Counted from the stretch's first letter, positions 46,301 through 57,900 are shown. The stretch: DNA of 64,000 nt from Eublepharis macularius (GCF_028583425.1 NC_072793.1:62129028-62193027), one strand, 5' to 3'. Translations and numbers: made by a program. The notes: a model not told the origin generated them from the letters alone.

Positions 46301-48127
46301 AAGATATATGGCTTTATACATAATTCTGTAGAATTCAAAATTATTTTATATGCAGATGATCTTTTATTATTTATTTCAGAACCTCAGTCATCCCTGAATT
46401 AATGAATAATTTTGGTGATCTGTCTGGTTATTCAGTTAATTGGATAAAATCAGAATTGATGCCATTGGGAAACAATATGTCACAGAGGGTAATTACTGAG
46501 GTATATTTTCAGTGGTATCCAGATGTTATTATTTATCTTGGAATATTGATTCCAGGGAAAATTAAGGAAATAATTTCATTGAATTGTAATAAATTTATAT
46601 TGGATATTTCTTTGCATTTATGTACATGGGCAACCCTAAATTTGTCACTATGGGGTAAAGTAAATACACTCAAAATGAATAGTATACTTCAAATTATATA
46701 TGTTATGCATGTAAGCCCTTTTTATACAACTTGTAGGTATATTCATAAAATTAATAATTTGTTTTGGAAATTTATTTGGGGCTGTCTTCTTGATTTGACT
46801 CTCGGCACTTGTGAATAAAGCTTTGGATTGCAGCAGCGGTCTTTTGGCATGTCCTTAGTGTGCTTTTTGCCTTGGAGTTTGGGACCATTCCCCCTGTCCT
46901 TTTGCCATATTTGTTAGTGTGTACAAATTATTGGGATCCCTCCCCTTACTTGGAGTATCCGTCTTAGGCCTCTTTTTTGGAACCTCTTTTTAAGTGGAAT
47001 GCATTAGGGTCTACCAATGCTAAAACGGGTTTTGTTTCTACAACAATTTCTGCAGCTAGAGAAATATGACACAATATTACAACAATATCAATTTGATTCA
47101 TTCTCACGTGCTCAACTAGCATTATGGTCAAATCTAGTTTTAAAAATTAGGAAAAAATCTTTCTTATGGAAAGCTTAGACAGATAGGGGAATTTTTACTT
47201 TAGGTCAATTGATAGGTAATGATGATTTTTGTTATTTTTACAACTGAAGTCTAAATATGATTTGCCAACTTCTGCCAAATGGCAATATTTACAACTACAA
47301 CATTTGTTGGTGTCTAAATATGATCTGGCAGCTTTGAGTACTTCAAAGTATCCCTCTTATTTGGAGATTCTTATTGAGTCAGTACAGAAAATGAAATCTG
47401 CAATATTTGTATATAAATATTTGAGGTCAGTTAAAAAATATGATATACAGCATCTTAGAGATGAATAGCATAATGATCTGGAGTGTCCAATTTTGTTAAA
47501 GCAATGGGATAAGGTTTTAAGCTACTATGGATCTTAAATTGCAACTTATTCAGCAAAAAAATTACGTTTAGGACACCACACCACATCATCTTTTTATTAA
47601 CGGTTTAAGCACAGTGTCTAACTGTTGGTGGTGTAATTCACAATATGTATCTCTTAAACATATGCTTTGGTCTTGGTTAGTCATTTGGCCCTTTTGGGAG
47701 GAAGTCATTTTAATTTTGTGTTAAAAAACTCATTTATTTTTGAGGATGTTAATATACTGTTTAGTTGCTTGTCTCTTGGAATCTAACCAATGGTCAATGG
47801 AAATGGATTCGCCGTGCCCTTGCCAAAAGACTTATACTTCAATATTGGAAAGAGAAAAGCCCACCTCCTGTAAATCACAGGATTGAAGACCTTATAAACT
47901 TACCAACATTTGAACATATTGCATATAGAAGGCAACTGCACATGGACTTATATTTAGATATTTGGAAATCTTTTATAGATACCTATGTATGGATTTGCCA
48001 GTAGTGCTTCTGTAGCCAGCACTGCTTTCCTTCTCTCTCCCCACCCCCGCTTTTATCTCTTGTTTGCTTTTTAATTTTTTAATGTTTCTGCACTAATAAC
48101 ATTAAGATTTTTTTAAAAAAAGAAAAA
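43385..48127 (+). mobile_element. L1-clade LINE ORF2 remnant, split by Bov-B
   Basis: The 5' end is truncated in the endonuclease: VEGDFNGIL near 43540 is its GDFN motif. Reverse-transcriptase pieces follow: a YNEIFESDVL to ILANRLQKV run at 44559-44760, LDAEKAFDK at 46045-46075, RQGCPLFPLIFDLCLEPLA and YADDLLLF at 46210-46370. The C-terminal region runs to a stop at 48002 and an A-rich end near 48127. Many stops and frameshifts; not functional. A Bov-B at 44835-46012 lies between the RT pieces. Confidence 0.85.
44835..46012 (-). mobile_element. Bov-B (RTE) LINE, 5'-truncated, nested in L1
   Basis: On the minus strand the RT motif RYADDTSLVAENSEDLKRLL is followed by FLFLGSIINQQGDCNEEIERL and CENWTVKKADRKKIDSFEMW, the standard Bov-B C-terminus. 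The 3' end is GGCGACTTGACGGCACATAAC. Perfect 13-bp target duplications AGAAAGAGATCTG lie at 44822-44834 and 46013-46025. Frameshifts break the ORF. Only about 1.2 kb of a much longer element remains. Confidence 0.95.
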
Positions 48128-49079
48128 TGTTGCCACTGGCATGGCTGCAGCATGCTATACAAAGAAATATGCCCACTGACTTTCAATAGGATTTAATGCC
48201 AATGAAACATATGCTTTGAAGATATAGATAATCCTCAGAGGGTTTATTGAATGCTTTGGCAGAACTGAAGGTCTGTTGGAATTGGTTTGGCATGCAAAAT
48301 TATACATGGTTTGGATTGACTAATTGGCTGTAATTCTATTGAGGGGTACCACTGAAACAATAAACCCCAAGAGTTCAGCTAAACTTTGATAGCTGAAACA
48401 AGACACTAGAGTTATAGAAGGCCCAGGCAACAACTAAAGGTATCTAAAAATTATTTGTTCAGGCTTTTCTTTGTAACCCAAATAGTTATATGTATGTGCT
48501 ATAAATGAGAAAGTAAGCCTATTTGTGGTTCTTATGGTTTTAAAATAGGGCCATAGGATTTTAAATTGCTAGATATATGCATACTTAGTTCAGTGGTATA
48601 GAGAAAAGGAACAAAGTGACATTATTGTTTGAAAGTAGCTTCAACTCAGCTGCATTTTACAATCTAGACTTTAACCTATACTTTAACCATGTGAAGTTTG
48701 AAAAAATCCTGGCTTTGAAGCATTCTGGGATGCTGTCTCATAATGACATTTATAATAGGATAAGCAGAGGTAAACTTCTTATTGTGTACAAATTAAGCAT
48801 TATGTGCTTATTTAATCTAATGAGAATAGGCTAAGAAATGAGATAATGACTTGGAGTATGAATTAAGGGATTTATTGAGAACAATGGGCCTTCAGTAAAG
48901 AAATCTGTCTCTTTAGTTGGATCATCCCATCAAATTCACAAGGGGTTAGTGCAGGGGACATTCAGCAGCTGGCAGATAGGTGTGCAGTCCACTGCTGGAC
49001 CTAAATGGTCCCCTCTGCCACAACCATTTGATCATCTCCTTGGTGGGGAAAACAAGAGAGGGAGAACGCAGTAGCTTTC
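48128..49079. other. Intergenic, nothing recognised
   Basis: AT-rich DNA between L1 and L2. The frame at 48616-48834 has no family signature. Confidence 0.4.
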
Positions 49080-49800
49080 ATGGGTTTCTGAAGTGTGGTG
49101 AAAAAACCCAGACAAGACTGAAGTGATGCTTGTTGGGAAGGGAGAGATCTTGAAGGACATTGTACTTCCCACTTTCAATGGAGTTAGTCTGACCCTTGCA
49201 GACTCGGTTAAGAGCCATGGGGTTATACTGGTTCCAGTGCTACTGTTAGAAAAACAAGTTAAGGCAGCCTCAAAAAGTACTTCCTGCAATCTCACTCTAG
49301 CCTGGAAGATGGCGTCTTACCTTGACACAGCCAACCTGGCCACCTGGATTCATGCTATGGTAACATACAAACTTGACAATTGTAATGCACTACACATTGG
49401 TCTCCCATCTAAGTTAACTAGGAGGCTCCAATTGGTGCAAAATGCTGTGGCTCAACTGTTAACAGGAGCGAGCAGGAGCATGAACATCATCCTACAGTCA
49501 CCCCTTTGGTTACCTGTCAGTTACTGTGCTCAATTCAAGATACTGGTTTACATAGAAAGCTCTTCATGGCCTTGGCCCGGCATACCTACAGGCCCACCTC
49601 CCTCCCTATGTTCCTCCACAGCAGCTTTGCTCATCTGAACAGGGTCTCCTGCAGGTGCCAGTCTGCACCTGAGCAAAATCAACAGCAGCCTGTACACAGG
49701 CTCTCTCTGTGATGGCCCCTACCCTGCGGAACAGCCTGCTTGATGAGGTCAGGGCAGCCCCCACTTTCCCGGCTTTCTGCAAACAATGCAAAACCGGTTA
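49080..49800 (+). mobile_element. L2 LINE 3' fragment
   Basis: The frame at 49123-49638 reads LLEKQVKAASK, LAWKMASYLDTANLATWIHAMVTYKL, NALHIGLPSKLTRRLQLVQNAVAQLL and LPVSYCAQFKI, typical of the L2 region after the RT domain. The last part frameshifts. It is homologous to 16550-17090 and shows that site without the MITE. Confidence 0.9.
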
Positions 49801-50915
49801 TATTGGCAGTGTGATCTCTCTCATCATTAGTTCCATTATTTGAAGAATGAGGTACAAATGGGACCAAATACTGGTGAATTAATTATTATCATGTGCTAAT
49901 TGTTCATTTTCAGAAAAACAAGACAGAATAGTTTAAAAAGATTTGGTCTGCAACACTAGTAAAGGGCTTTTTCAGATGCATTATACCATAAGGAAAATGG
50001 AAGTGTTACTTTTTGAGGCGTATCCAGATGCTTTCTGAAGGTAGCACTTCTTTTGCAGAAATATTGTAATTTCTCTGCAGTTGAGTGGCATGTATTGTCA
50101 CCATAAAAATAATGACTGTGGCTGCATATCACAGTACCTCCTGTTTAATGGTCCTTAATGCTATCTTTTAAGAAAAAAAATCTTTAGTGGCCATGATCCT
50201 ACCCTTCTCCAGTGCCGAATGGCACAACCAGCCAGATTGGAAAACGGAAGAGGAAAGGGGTACTCAGCTTCAAGAATTGCCTCTGTCTTTTATTATATGC
50301 AAATAATGTAATACACTTTGCCACTGGTTCAAGATTGCGGGAATTTGGATATAAGCATAGATTGAGTTTTGGACACACTTTGTTCAACTGTGGAGAAATA
50401 CATCAGAGTTTAAAAAATTCAAAGATGGAACCTTTTTATTTATTTCTAAAATGTAGAATACAACTGTTTCCTTTGATTTGTGCATTTACTATTTCATGTA
50501 CCATATATATGCCAGTGAAAACCTTAGAGAGAACAATTTGCATGAAGGATATTAGCTGTACTTTTAATGTGTCCTGTCATGGGCATCATATTTCCAAAGA
50601 AGTAAACTAAACTGCTGACAGCTGGTTCAGAAGAGAGGTGAGCTGGGGATGGAATTTAAGGAATGAAGCAGAAGCAACAGGTCCATCAGTCTTACAGACC
50701 TTTTTTCTTGACCTTTCCCAGGCCTGCCTTGTGTCTAAATTTTTTATACTGCTTTCTTAAATGACTGATGAGTCTTAATGCAGGTTGCAGAGGCAGATCT
50801 CTGCTGTGCTTACTGCAGCAGAGAAACTTTTGCCCAAATGCCACCTTGAATCTGAAGAGATAAGTTGGGCTAGAAATGTTTTAAATAAATAGATGAAATG
50901 CCTGTTGCTCTTAAC

Positions 50916-51153
50916 CAGGGCTTTTTTTCAGCTGGAACGCGGTGGAACGGAGTTCTGGAACCTCTTGAAAAAGGTCACATGGCTGGTGGCCCCGCCCCCT
51001 GATCTCCAGACAGAGGGGAGTTTAGATTGCCCTCCGTGCCGCAAACTCCCCTCTGTCTGGAGATCAGGGGGCGGGGCCACCAGCCATGTGACCTTTTTCT
51101 CTGAGGGCAACCCACTGAGTTCCACCATCTCTTTACCCAGAAAAAAAGCCCTG
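50916..51153. mobile_element. hAT-type MITE with a 56-bp perfect palindrome
   Basis: Termini are CAGGGCTTTTTTTCAGCTGG at the left and AAAAAAAGCCCTG at the right. Flanks CTCTTAAC/CTGTTAAG match at 6 of 8, fitting an hAT 8-bp duplication. Arms 50968-51023 and 51043-51098 are exact reverse complements around a 19-nt loop. Confidence 0.85.
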
Positions 51154-51385
51154 CTGTTAAGAATGATCAGATCAGCACAAGTGCCTTGCTTTATATAACT
51201 ATTATATAGGGGTTCCTGAGGAAAAAAATTTACAGGCACAAAATGTGATCCTCCTCCACTTGCCTCAGAATAAAGAATTATTTTCAGGTAGATTGAAGCC
51301 TGTATGATCTTGTAGCCTTACTTTTTTCAGCTTTATCTATCCCTATTTCTTTATTTACAGCCCATCTTTGTCTCTGAGACTCTCT

Positions 51386-51816
51386 CAGGGTCTCTCTAGA
51401 TGTGCAGGTTTTTAAAGAGTTGGGTCTTGATTCCCCAGATTCAACTCAGGTTTCCACAATCATACAGCATTTAAAAAGTAAATGGCTGTTAAAAATAAAA
51501 GAGAGCCCAAATGGCCTCAGAACTGCTCTGCAGGAGGAGAGGCTCCCCCCTAAAGCCATTTCCCCATATCACAATAACGGGGAATAATAGAATACTTCAC
51601 GTGGATCAGAAAAACTCCTACTATTTTGACATAGGGAAATGGCTTGAAGGAGGGGAGAAGTCCCCCCCCCCTCGCAGAGGCATTGAGAGGCTATTTAGGG
51701 ACTCCTTTATTTTTAACAGCTATTCCCCAAAGCTGCTGTGTAGCTGCAGGAAACTTGATTAGATCTGGGGAACGAACCCAGATCCAACTTTTTAAAAACC
51801 TGCAGCATGGTCCTCA
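51386..51816. mobile_element. MITE with long inverted termini
   Basis: The left has TGCAGGTTTTTAAAGAGTTGG followed by CCCCAGAT. The right has the complement, ATCTGGGGAACG, then CCAACTTTTTAAAAACCTGCA. The outermost ends are diverged, so exact limits and superfamily are uncertain. The interior has G- and C-runs. Confidence 0.65.
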
Positions 51817-52015
51817 GCCAGTGTAAGATATCCAGTGAACAATGCAATAGGACTAGGATCACAAAACTTAAACACAATGCAGGCAACCCCCCCCCCCCCA
51901 TACATAACATACCATAAACAAGTCAGAAAATAGGTTATAAAAAAGTAGAAAAGTAAGAACAACATGATCATAGAATAAACAGTACAATATGCTACAATCC
52001 TATAATCAATATAAA

Positions 52016-52140
52016 GGATTTCCAGCTCCAGGTTGAGAAATTCCTGGAGATTTTAGGGATGGAGCCTGGAAAGGGTAGGGTTTGGGGAGGGAAGGGACCT
52101 GAACAGCGTATAATGCCATAGAATCTACCCTCCAAAACAT
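52016..52140 (-). mobile_element. Fragment of the GTTGCCAACCTCC hAT-like MITE
   Basis: The minus strand shows GGCATTATACGCTG, CCCTACCCTTTCCAGGCTCC and AGGAATTTCTCAACC, shared with 1932-2137. Confidence 0.6.
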
Positions 52141-52322
52141 CCAGAAAAGCTGCAGGTTTGCAGAAAAATCTGAAATCTTTAAAGAAAAGTACACTGGGGG
52201 TTTAAACCATCCTGAAATAACAGAAGCAGTGCCTGTAGTTTTAAGAAACAAATGTCCTCTGAAGCTGTTGCTAGGCAACTATAACAACATTGCCTGTTGA
52301 AGCCTTGGTTTCTATAAGTAAA

Positions 52323-52324
<2 letters not shown>

Positions 52325-52354
<30 letters not shown>
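52325..52354 (+). repeat. TG dinucleotide microsatellite
   Basis: About 14 tandem TG units ending TGCGCACGG. Confidence 0.95.
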
Positions 52355-52356
<2 letters not shown>

Positions 52357-52494
52357 ACGGCGTGCTGTTTTGGCTTTTGAGGCCTCATTGGGACCAGGTC
52401 CAGTAGCAACCACTTCGTGACTTATTACAACTTGACTTGCCTGATTCATCCAGGCCCAAGCTGCTTGCTACTGTTCAACAGCAACCACTGCACA

Positions 52495-52735
52495 AAAGCC
52501 AATGTGATGTAGGGGTTAGATTTTCAGACAAGGATCTGAGAGACCTAGGTTCAAATCCTCACTCTGCCATAGAAACTCATTTAGTGACCTTGGGCCAGTC
52601 ACATACACTGAGCCTAATCTACTTCACAAGGTGCTGGTGAGGATGAAATGGAGGTCAGGAGAATGATGTAAGCTACTGCGTCTCCTTATGAAGAAAGGTG
52701 GGTATAAATGAAGTAAATAAACATAACTGAAAATG
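52495..52735 (+). repeat. tRNA-derived SINE, near complete
   Basis: A box region GATGTAGGGGTTAGA and B box AGGTTCAAATCC precede CTCTGCCATAGAAACTCATT, CCTTGGGCCAGTCACA, AATGATGTAAGC and the tail GGTATAAATGAAGTAAATAAA-like. This uninterrupted copy is the reference for the split copies at 32.3 and 56.1 kb. Confidence 0.8.
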
Positions 52736-52739
52736 GAAG

Positions 52740-53938
52740 GGCAGATAAAAGATAGGTTGGTTGATGGGTGAGGAGAGAAAGCAGCATGAAAACGTGAGAA
52801 TATGAGGGTTGCCAGAAGGAAGGAAAGAGGAAATAGTGAGACTGGATCTGAGGACATTCTGATTTTATTTCTATTTGCCTTTCCAAATGTGCACTAAACT
52901 CTTCTATTGTTGATTTGAATATCATTCAATGGCATGGGGAGGAAATGGCTGTTGTGCAGAGAAGTAAAATGGATGCTGTGTGGGCAGAAGCAAGTCTGGA
53001 AAAATCTGAAGTTTCCCCCCTACATGCAGCCATCCAGGCTTTGTTGTGATCATTCCCAAAACTTCACGGCGAAGCAGTTTGGGGAAATATTGCAGAAAAG
53101 CTAGAGTAATCCTGGGAGGTGCATGAATGTTGTGCAACAGCATCATGCAGAAATGACTGAGACCAAACCAGGGAATTGACCCCATGTGGAAGTAAAACTT
53201 GTATGTACTCAGCCATTATCTCTACTCTCAACCATTGTTCCAAGTCAACCCAGTTACATATAGGCTAAGGCCTGCCAGTTTTCTATACTGATTGTGAGCG
53301 CACATGCTCTCTCTTGAGATGCCTGTGATTTATCAAGCTTAAAATGTACCCAAATGAGGAAGGGTCCCTTTTACACTGAGCACATTTATACAGATTGAGA
53401 AAAGCTGTAATATTTCAGTATATTGTGGCTCCATACACAAACACACACTTTTCTGCAGGATTAATTAATCCAGATTTTCATCCTGTTTTGTATTAAAAAA
53501 TCACAGTAAAGCAGGCAGATCAGATTAGTTTCAGCACACATAAAATACACGCACAAAGTTGGGAAATTTATCCTATGGTACAGACTCAGTCACTTAATAG
53601 AATATTATCCAGGAACATGCTTTTACTGCCCTCTTACTGCATTTATGCGGCTTTTTAATATATGGTTTTTGATATATGACTCTTGATGAATTGGGTAACA
53701 GTGTTAATAGTGATTTTTTTTTAGTTCTCAGTAGTTACTCTGTGCAGTAGTTAATGTGCAGAAAAAGCCAGCTTTTGACTATGTGGCCCTAGATGCTTGT
53801 AGTCCTTTTTTTTTCTTTAAAGCCTCCATCAATCAACCCAGTGCCATTTTCCACGTATTTCCAGACATCCCGTTTATTACAAACCGTTTTCATGCACGTT
53901 GAGTCGTTAAAAGGCTAAGGAGGAAGGCAAGTAGGAGA
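52740..53938. other. Intergenic, nothing recognised
   Basis: Ordinary AT-rich DNA leading to the CpG island at 53.94 kb. Confidence 0.4.
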
Positions 53939-53939
53939 A

Positions 53940-54730
53940 AAAGGAGAGACCAGTTATATATATGCGAGCGCTTTGCAGCCTTTGCCGTTGTCCACAGTCA
54001 AGGCGTCTCTCAGCGAGGTTCTCCCCCCACTCCGGCACCTTACACCCCTCCCCCTCTCCTTTCTGGTCTATTTGCCAGGACGCCCTTCACCCCCCTCTCC
54101 CCTCTCATGCACACAGGCGCACTCACTGCAGCCCCCAGCCCCCCGCTCAAGCAGGCCATTGGCGGGGGCGGGCGAACAACTCCTCCCGCGCTGCAGGAGG
54201 TTGTCTGCAATTGCGAGCCACCCCTTCCCCCGCCAGGCTGCTACTAAACCCGCCCGGCTTGGCAGAGCACGTACCACACGTGCGGCTGCCAAGACAGAAG
54301 GGGGCAGGAACCAGCGGGGTCCCCGTCAAAGGCACAGCGTACAATAGACCGAGCACGTGCGTGCTGGCGCTGCGACCTTTCCCCCCCTGACTCGTCGCCG
54401 ACCCCGCCCCCTCTGGTGACACACCCCTCGGCCCCAGCCAATCCGGAGGCGCAGACGTGCCGCTGCCCAACGTGCGGCTGCACAATGCCTGGGCTTTTTC
54501 CTGCCGCCGCGTTCCCTCCGCCCCCCGCCAGCAGCTGCTGAAGCTGAGCGAAGGGAGTGGGTTGCCTGATGGGTGCGACCGTGTGAGCCGCCGAAAGCGG
54601 AGAGAAGGGCAGTTGGAGGCTGCTCGCGTCGTTTTTCCTGAGTGGCTGTTCTCGGGAAGCCGAACCCGCTTTGTCACCCGGCACGCACCTTTTCAAGATC
54701 GCGAAAGAGCTAATACGCTTTAAGTATCCC
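53940..54730. promoter_or_regulatory. Orphan CpG island, candidate promoter
   Basis: About 0.8 kb of CpG-rich DNA in an AT-rich setting. On the plus strand a TATATATA box (53954-53962) borders the island. GC boxes (GGCGGGGGCGGGCG near 54160) and CCAAT sequences on both strands (ATTGG near 54158, CCAAT near 54438) are present, with CACGTG motifs near 54278 and 54354. ACGTGCGGCTGC occurs twice. Several long open frames exist on both strands, as expected of GC-rich DNA, but none matches a protein I know. The likely role is the promoter of a noncoding or unrecognised transcript upstream of STC2. Confidence 0.55.
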
Positions 54731-56065
54731 CTTGGAGGAGGAAGCGAGTTCGTTGGAACCAGACTAAAATTGCCTTTGAGCATGTATCATAGGAATTAAT
54801 CGCTGGCCTAGCAGCTCATTTCTTTCTGCTCTGCCCAATGCGTATTTTAATACCCTTTTGTTTAGGATCAGCCGGGGACTTACCCTCCCTCAGACCATAT
54901 ATGATTATTCATCATGTGTATTTATATTTCAAGTATAAAAAATAACCCCAAAAGTGCTGCTCAAATGAACTGCGAGGTGGGTAGGTTTTCCCTATAATAT
55001 AACCGAGAACTGGATACATCCCCTGAGATGGTACCTCTAGGTTCAGGTTTAGAACACAGGAAATAATTTAAATATGCATTTTCAAAGAAAACTCTTAAAT
55101 GTCCAAATCGCATAGTTACATATTATGAAAAAAACTCTGCAGAGAAACATGGGGTCTTTTTGGTCTTTTCGGTCTGTTCTCTGACCCCATCTTCTTTGGT
55201 GATATACCTCTCCAGCCTTCCAATCATGACCATAGATTTTGTTTCTTTGCTTGCTGCACAGCTATGTTGTGCAGTGGATCAAATTCAGCTCATGTCTCTG
55301 ATGAGAAAATGCAATAATAAGCAAGAGAAAATGAACTCCGATGTAGGCACTGCAAATCTCAGATTAAAATAGAATGGAGCTGAGATGGAAGAAATTTTGT
55401 ATAGGCCATGCTCCATTAGCTCTAAAGCTGCACCTGTGCATAGTTTGCCCACTAATAATGAAAGAATCATTACAAATGGGCTCTCCTACCAGGGCAAAAG
55501 TATATGCTAGAGGTAAATAGAATGCATGAAAATTGCAAACAAAATAGAATCAGTTATGCAACAATATTGTAAATGGCTTTGGAAATTTGTAGTTTTATCT
55601 AGTTAATGTGAGTTAAACAGCAATAGTTTATTTTTCAGTATGATTGTGACTTAAGACTTTACAGTTACTGCCTGGATCAGGCAAGAATGGTCAGCTCCAA
55701 TCTGTATCCCTTATTGGAAGGAGGGAGGTTGGGAATGGTGAGGAAAGAGATTGGAAGCAAACCATGCAATTTTTGAGTACTTCCATGTGTTCAACATAGG
55801 ATCTTTCCTCCCTCTAGGATGGCCCATTACTTTGCTAGGATGACCCATTAATACTTCAGTCTCTATCAACAACTTCAGATTCCATAAGGTAGTAATCAGC
55901 AACTGCCTTAAGTATGGCAAATGACCTCAGCTTTCTCAACCTGCCTGATGTTAAGAATATGGGCTTTCTCCCTGAACAGTATTGGGATCCTAATTCTGCT
56001 GTGGTCAAACTTTTGAGCAAATATGCTGCAAGTCAAGGCCAATGTATGAAACACTATCACTCTGT
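54731..56065. other. Intergenic, nothing recognised
   Basis: AT-rich DNA next to the CpG island. If the island is a plus-strand promoter, a first intron or noncoding exon could lie here. No coding signal. Confidence 0.35.
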
Positions 56066-56482
56066 AGTAAGCCAGTGTGGCATAGTGGTTGGACTAGGAG
56101 CAAGGAGATCCAAGTTGAATTCCTGCTTTGTCATATAGAAAAGAGTCCAGTAGCACCTTTAAGACTTTCGAGAATCACAGTTCTCTTCTTCAGATACATC
56201 TGACGAAGAGAACTGTGATTTTTGAAAGCTTATGCTACAGTAAAGTTGGTTAGTCTTAAAAGTGCTACTGGACTCTTTTCTATTTTGCTACTACAGACTA
56301 ACATGGCTAACTCCTCTGCTTTGTCATAGAAGCTCATTAGGTGACTCTGCTCCAGCGACTCTCTCAGCCTAAGCTACATCACAGGGTTGTTGTGAAGACA
56401 GAAACAGACGGAAAGGAGAATGATGTTATAAGCTGCTTTGGGTCCCTGTTGGAGAACAAAACAGCCTATAAATATATAATAT
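56066..56482 (+). repeat. tRNA-derived SINE split by a Penelope-like insertion
   Basis: The 5' part GTGTGGCATAGTGGTTGGAC (A box) stops at TTGTCATA (56135). The 3' part resumes at 56329 with GAAGCTCATTAGGTGAC and runs to GGAGAATGATGTTATAAGC and CCTATAAATATATAAT. The insert lies exactly at the duplicated target. Confidence 0.85.
56136..56315. mobile_element. Palindromic Penelope-like insertion, copy C
   Basis: It is 180 bp with inverted arms (GAAAAGAGTCCAGTAGCACC and its complement) and perfect 13-bp target duplications CTGCTTTGTCATA at 56123-56135 and 56316-56328. The right arm has CTGACGA at 56200-56206, a weakened stem, GAAA and GC-TTAT-GC. The left arm has CTGAAGA and has lost the last stem. 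Confidence 0.85.
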
Positions 56483-56485
56483 AAC

Positions 56486-56732
56486 ATCAACAACATTCAA
56501 TTTATATACTGCCCTTCAGGATGACTTAATACCCACTCAGAGCGGTTTACAAAGTATGCCATTATTATCCCCACACCAAAACACCCTGTGAGGTGGGAGG
56601 GGCTGAGAGAGCTCCTAGAAGCTGTGACTGACCCAAGGTCACCCAGCTGGTTTCAAGTGGAGGAGTGAGGAATCAAACCCGGCTCTCCAGATTAGAGCCC
56701 TGAGCTCTTAACCACTACACTAAACTGGCTGA
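56486..56732 (-). repeat. tRNA-derived SINE
   Basis: The minus strand starts GCCAGTTTAGTGTAGTGGTTAAGAGC and has the B-box-like GGGTTTGATTCC. It runs to CCTGAAGGGCAGTATATAAATTG with a GTTGTTGA tail. It lies head-on against the plus-strand SINE, the tails adjoining. Confidence 0.8.
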
Positions 56733-56737
56733 TCAGT

Positions 56738-57900
56738 TTATTGTTACGATCTGAGATCTGAAGTCAAAATCAAAGTCATCGAGACATATACATTAACTTC
56801 AGTCATAGATATGCTGTACATAAATATGATTCTTAATTAAAATTGCTAGGATAAAACCATATTCTGCCTAATTAAGCATCCCTGCGCACAAAATCTAGCT
56901 ATTTTAAAAGATATTTCATTATAACAGTCACCAAGCAAGAGTGAAATATAAAATTGATTTGATCTACCAGGGTAATTGTGCAGAAGTGGGGAAATACATA
57001 CATTTCGTATGTTCTGGTAAAACTGATAATATAAGAGGACATGCTCAATAGTTTCTACCGTGCCAGCATGGCATGGGCAGAGATGTTTCTCATATGGAAT
57101 GTGAGCGTGTCTCCCCTCCAGAAGGGCAGATGGGAGAACATTAAGTCAAGCAAGGATAAAAGCTCTATGAAGTTTGGGGAATTCCAACATATAGAGATAT
57201 GAGGGCAGAGCAAAGTTTTGGTTGTAGTTCCTCACTGCTGGGACAAGGTGAGCTTAAGATCTATCCAATTGGAAGGAAATATCCCACAGCCTCTGTTTGA
57301 TTATTGTTTTGGCTCCTTGATAGCCCAGATGTAGGAGTGCAGTACTGGAGAAACCTAAAAGTTGGAGTTTGTCCTCTATTGTTCCCATCCACTTTGATTG
57401 AAAGCTAACTGCAAAGATTAAGGAGGTTAATCTAAAGGGAGAAAAGTTTAACTTCAACCAGAAACATATAGCTTGCAACCAAACCCATGATTCTAGTGTT
57501 ACCATGCCTGTCTCTAATCCGAGCAGAACATTGGGCACACACCGAGGTACTCCAAATAAGGATCTTAGAAATTTTGATTGAAGAACTTCCAGCCTAGAAT
57601 AATCATTATATAAGCAGACCTGTGATCCATACTTGAGCTGAGGCGCCACCTTACCCTGAAAGACTTTAAGTGCATATGGAATATAGGATTCCCTTTTCAT
57701 ATGGAAAAATCTTAATGTTGCTAAGGTTGATCTTTGAGCAGATCCCGTTACCTGGGAAAGTTGGGCAGCCCATGAACCAGATGATTGAAAGGCAACCCCT
57801 AGGTAGTTGAATACTTTGACTTGGTCGATCTTGTGACCATCTATCTGCCATCTGTGCTTTACAAAACTTCTCACTATAAATATATAAAGAAGTAAAAACT
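56738..57900 (-). mobile_element. R4-like LINE, 5'-truncated
   Basis: The 206-codon minus-strand frame at 57874-57254 is the longest non-GC-rich frame here. It reads RWQIDGHKIDQVKVFNYLGVAF, then AQRSTLATLRFFHMKR, KVAPQLKYGSQVCLYNDYSRLEVLQSKFLR and WLQAICFWLK. This is the segment after the RT domain of non-LTR elements. After frame breaks, CPCHAGTVETIEHVLLYY near 57020-57075 gives a Cys/His motif like that at 17.9 kb. The 3' end has AATAAA near 56745. R4 is my best guess at clade; another RT clade is possible. Confidence 0.65.

Noticed and set aside
46175..46402. Host reverse-transcriptase-like gene (YADD motif)
   Set aside because: Part of a decayed L1 ORF2; flanking frames are broken and interrupted by Bov-B.
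54147..54783. Overlapping minus-strand open frames of 176 and 179 codons in the 54-kb CpG island
   Set aside because: They overlap in different frames in GC-rich DNA, where stops are rare. No recognisable domain, no splice logic and low-complexity composition.
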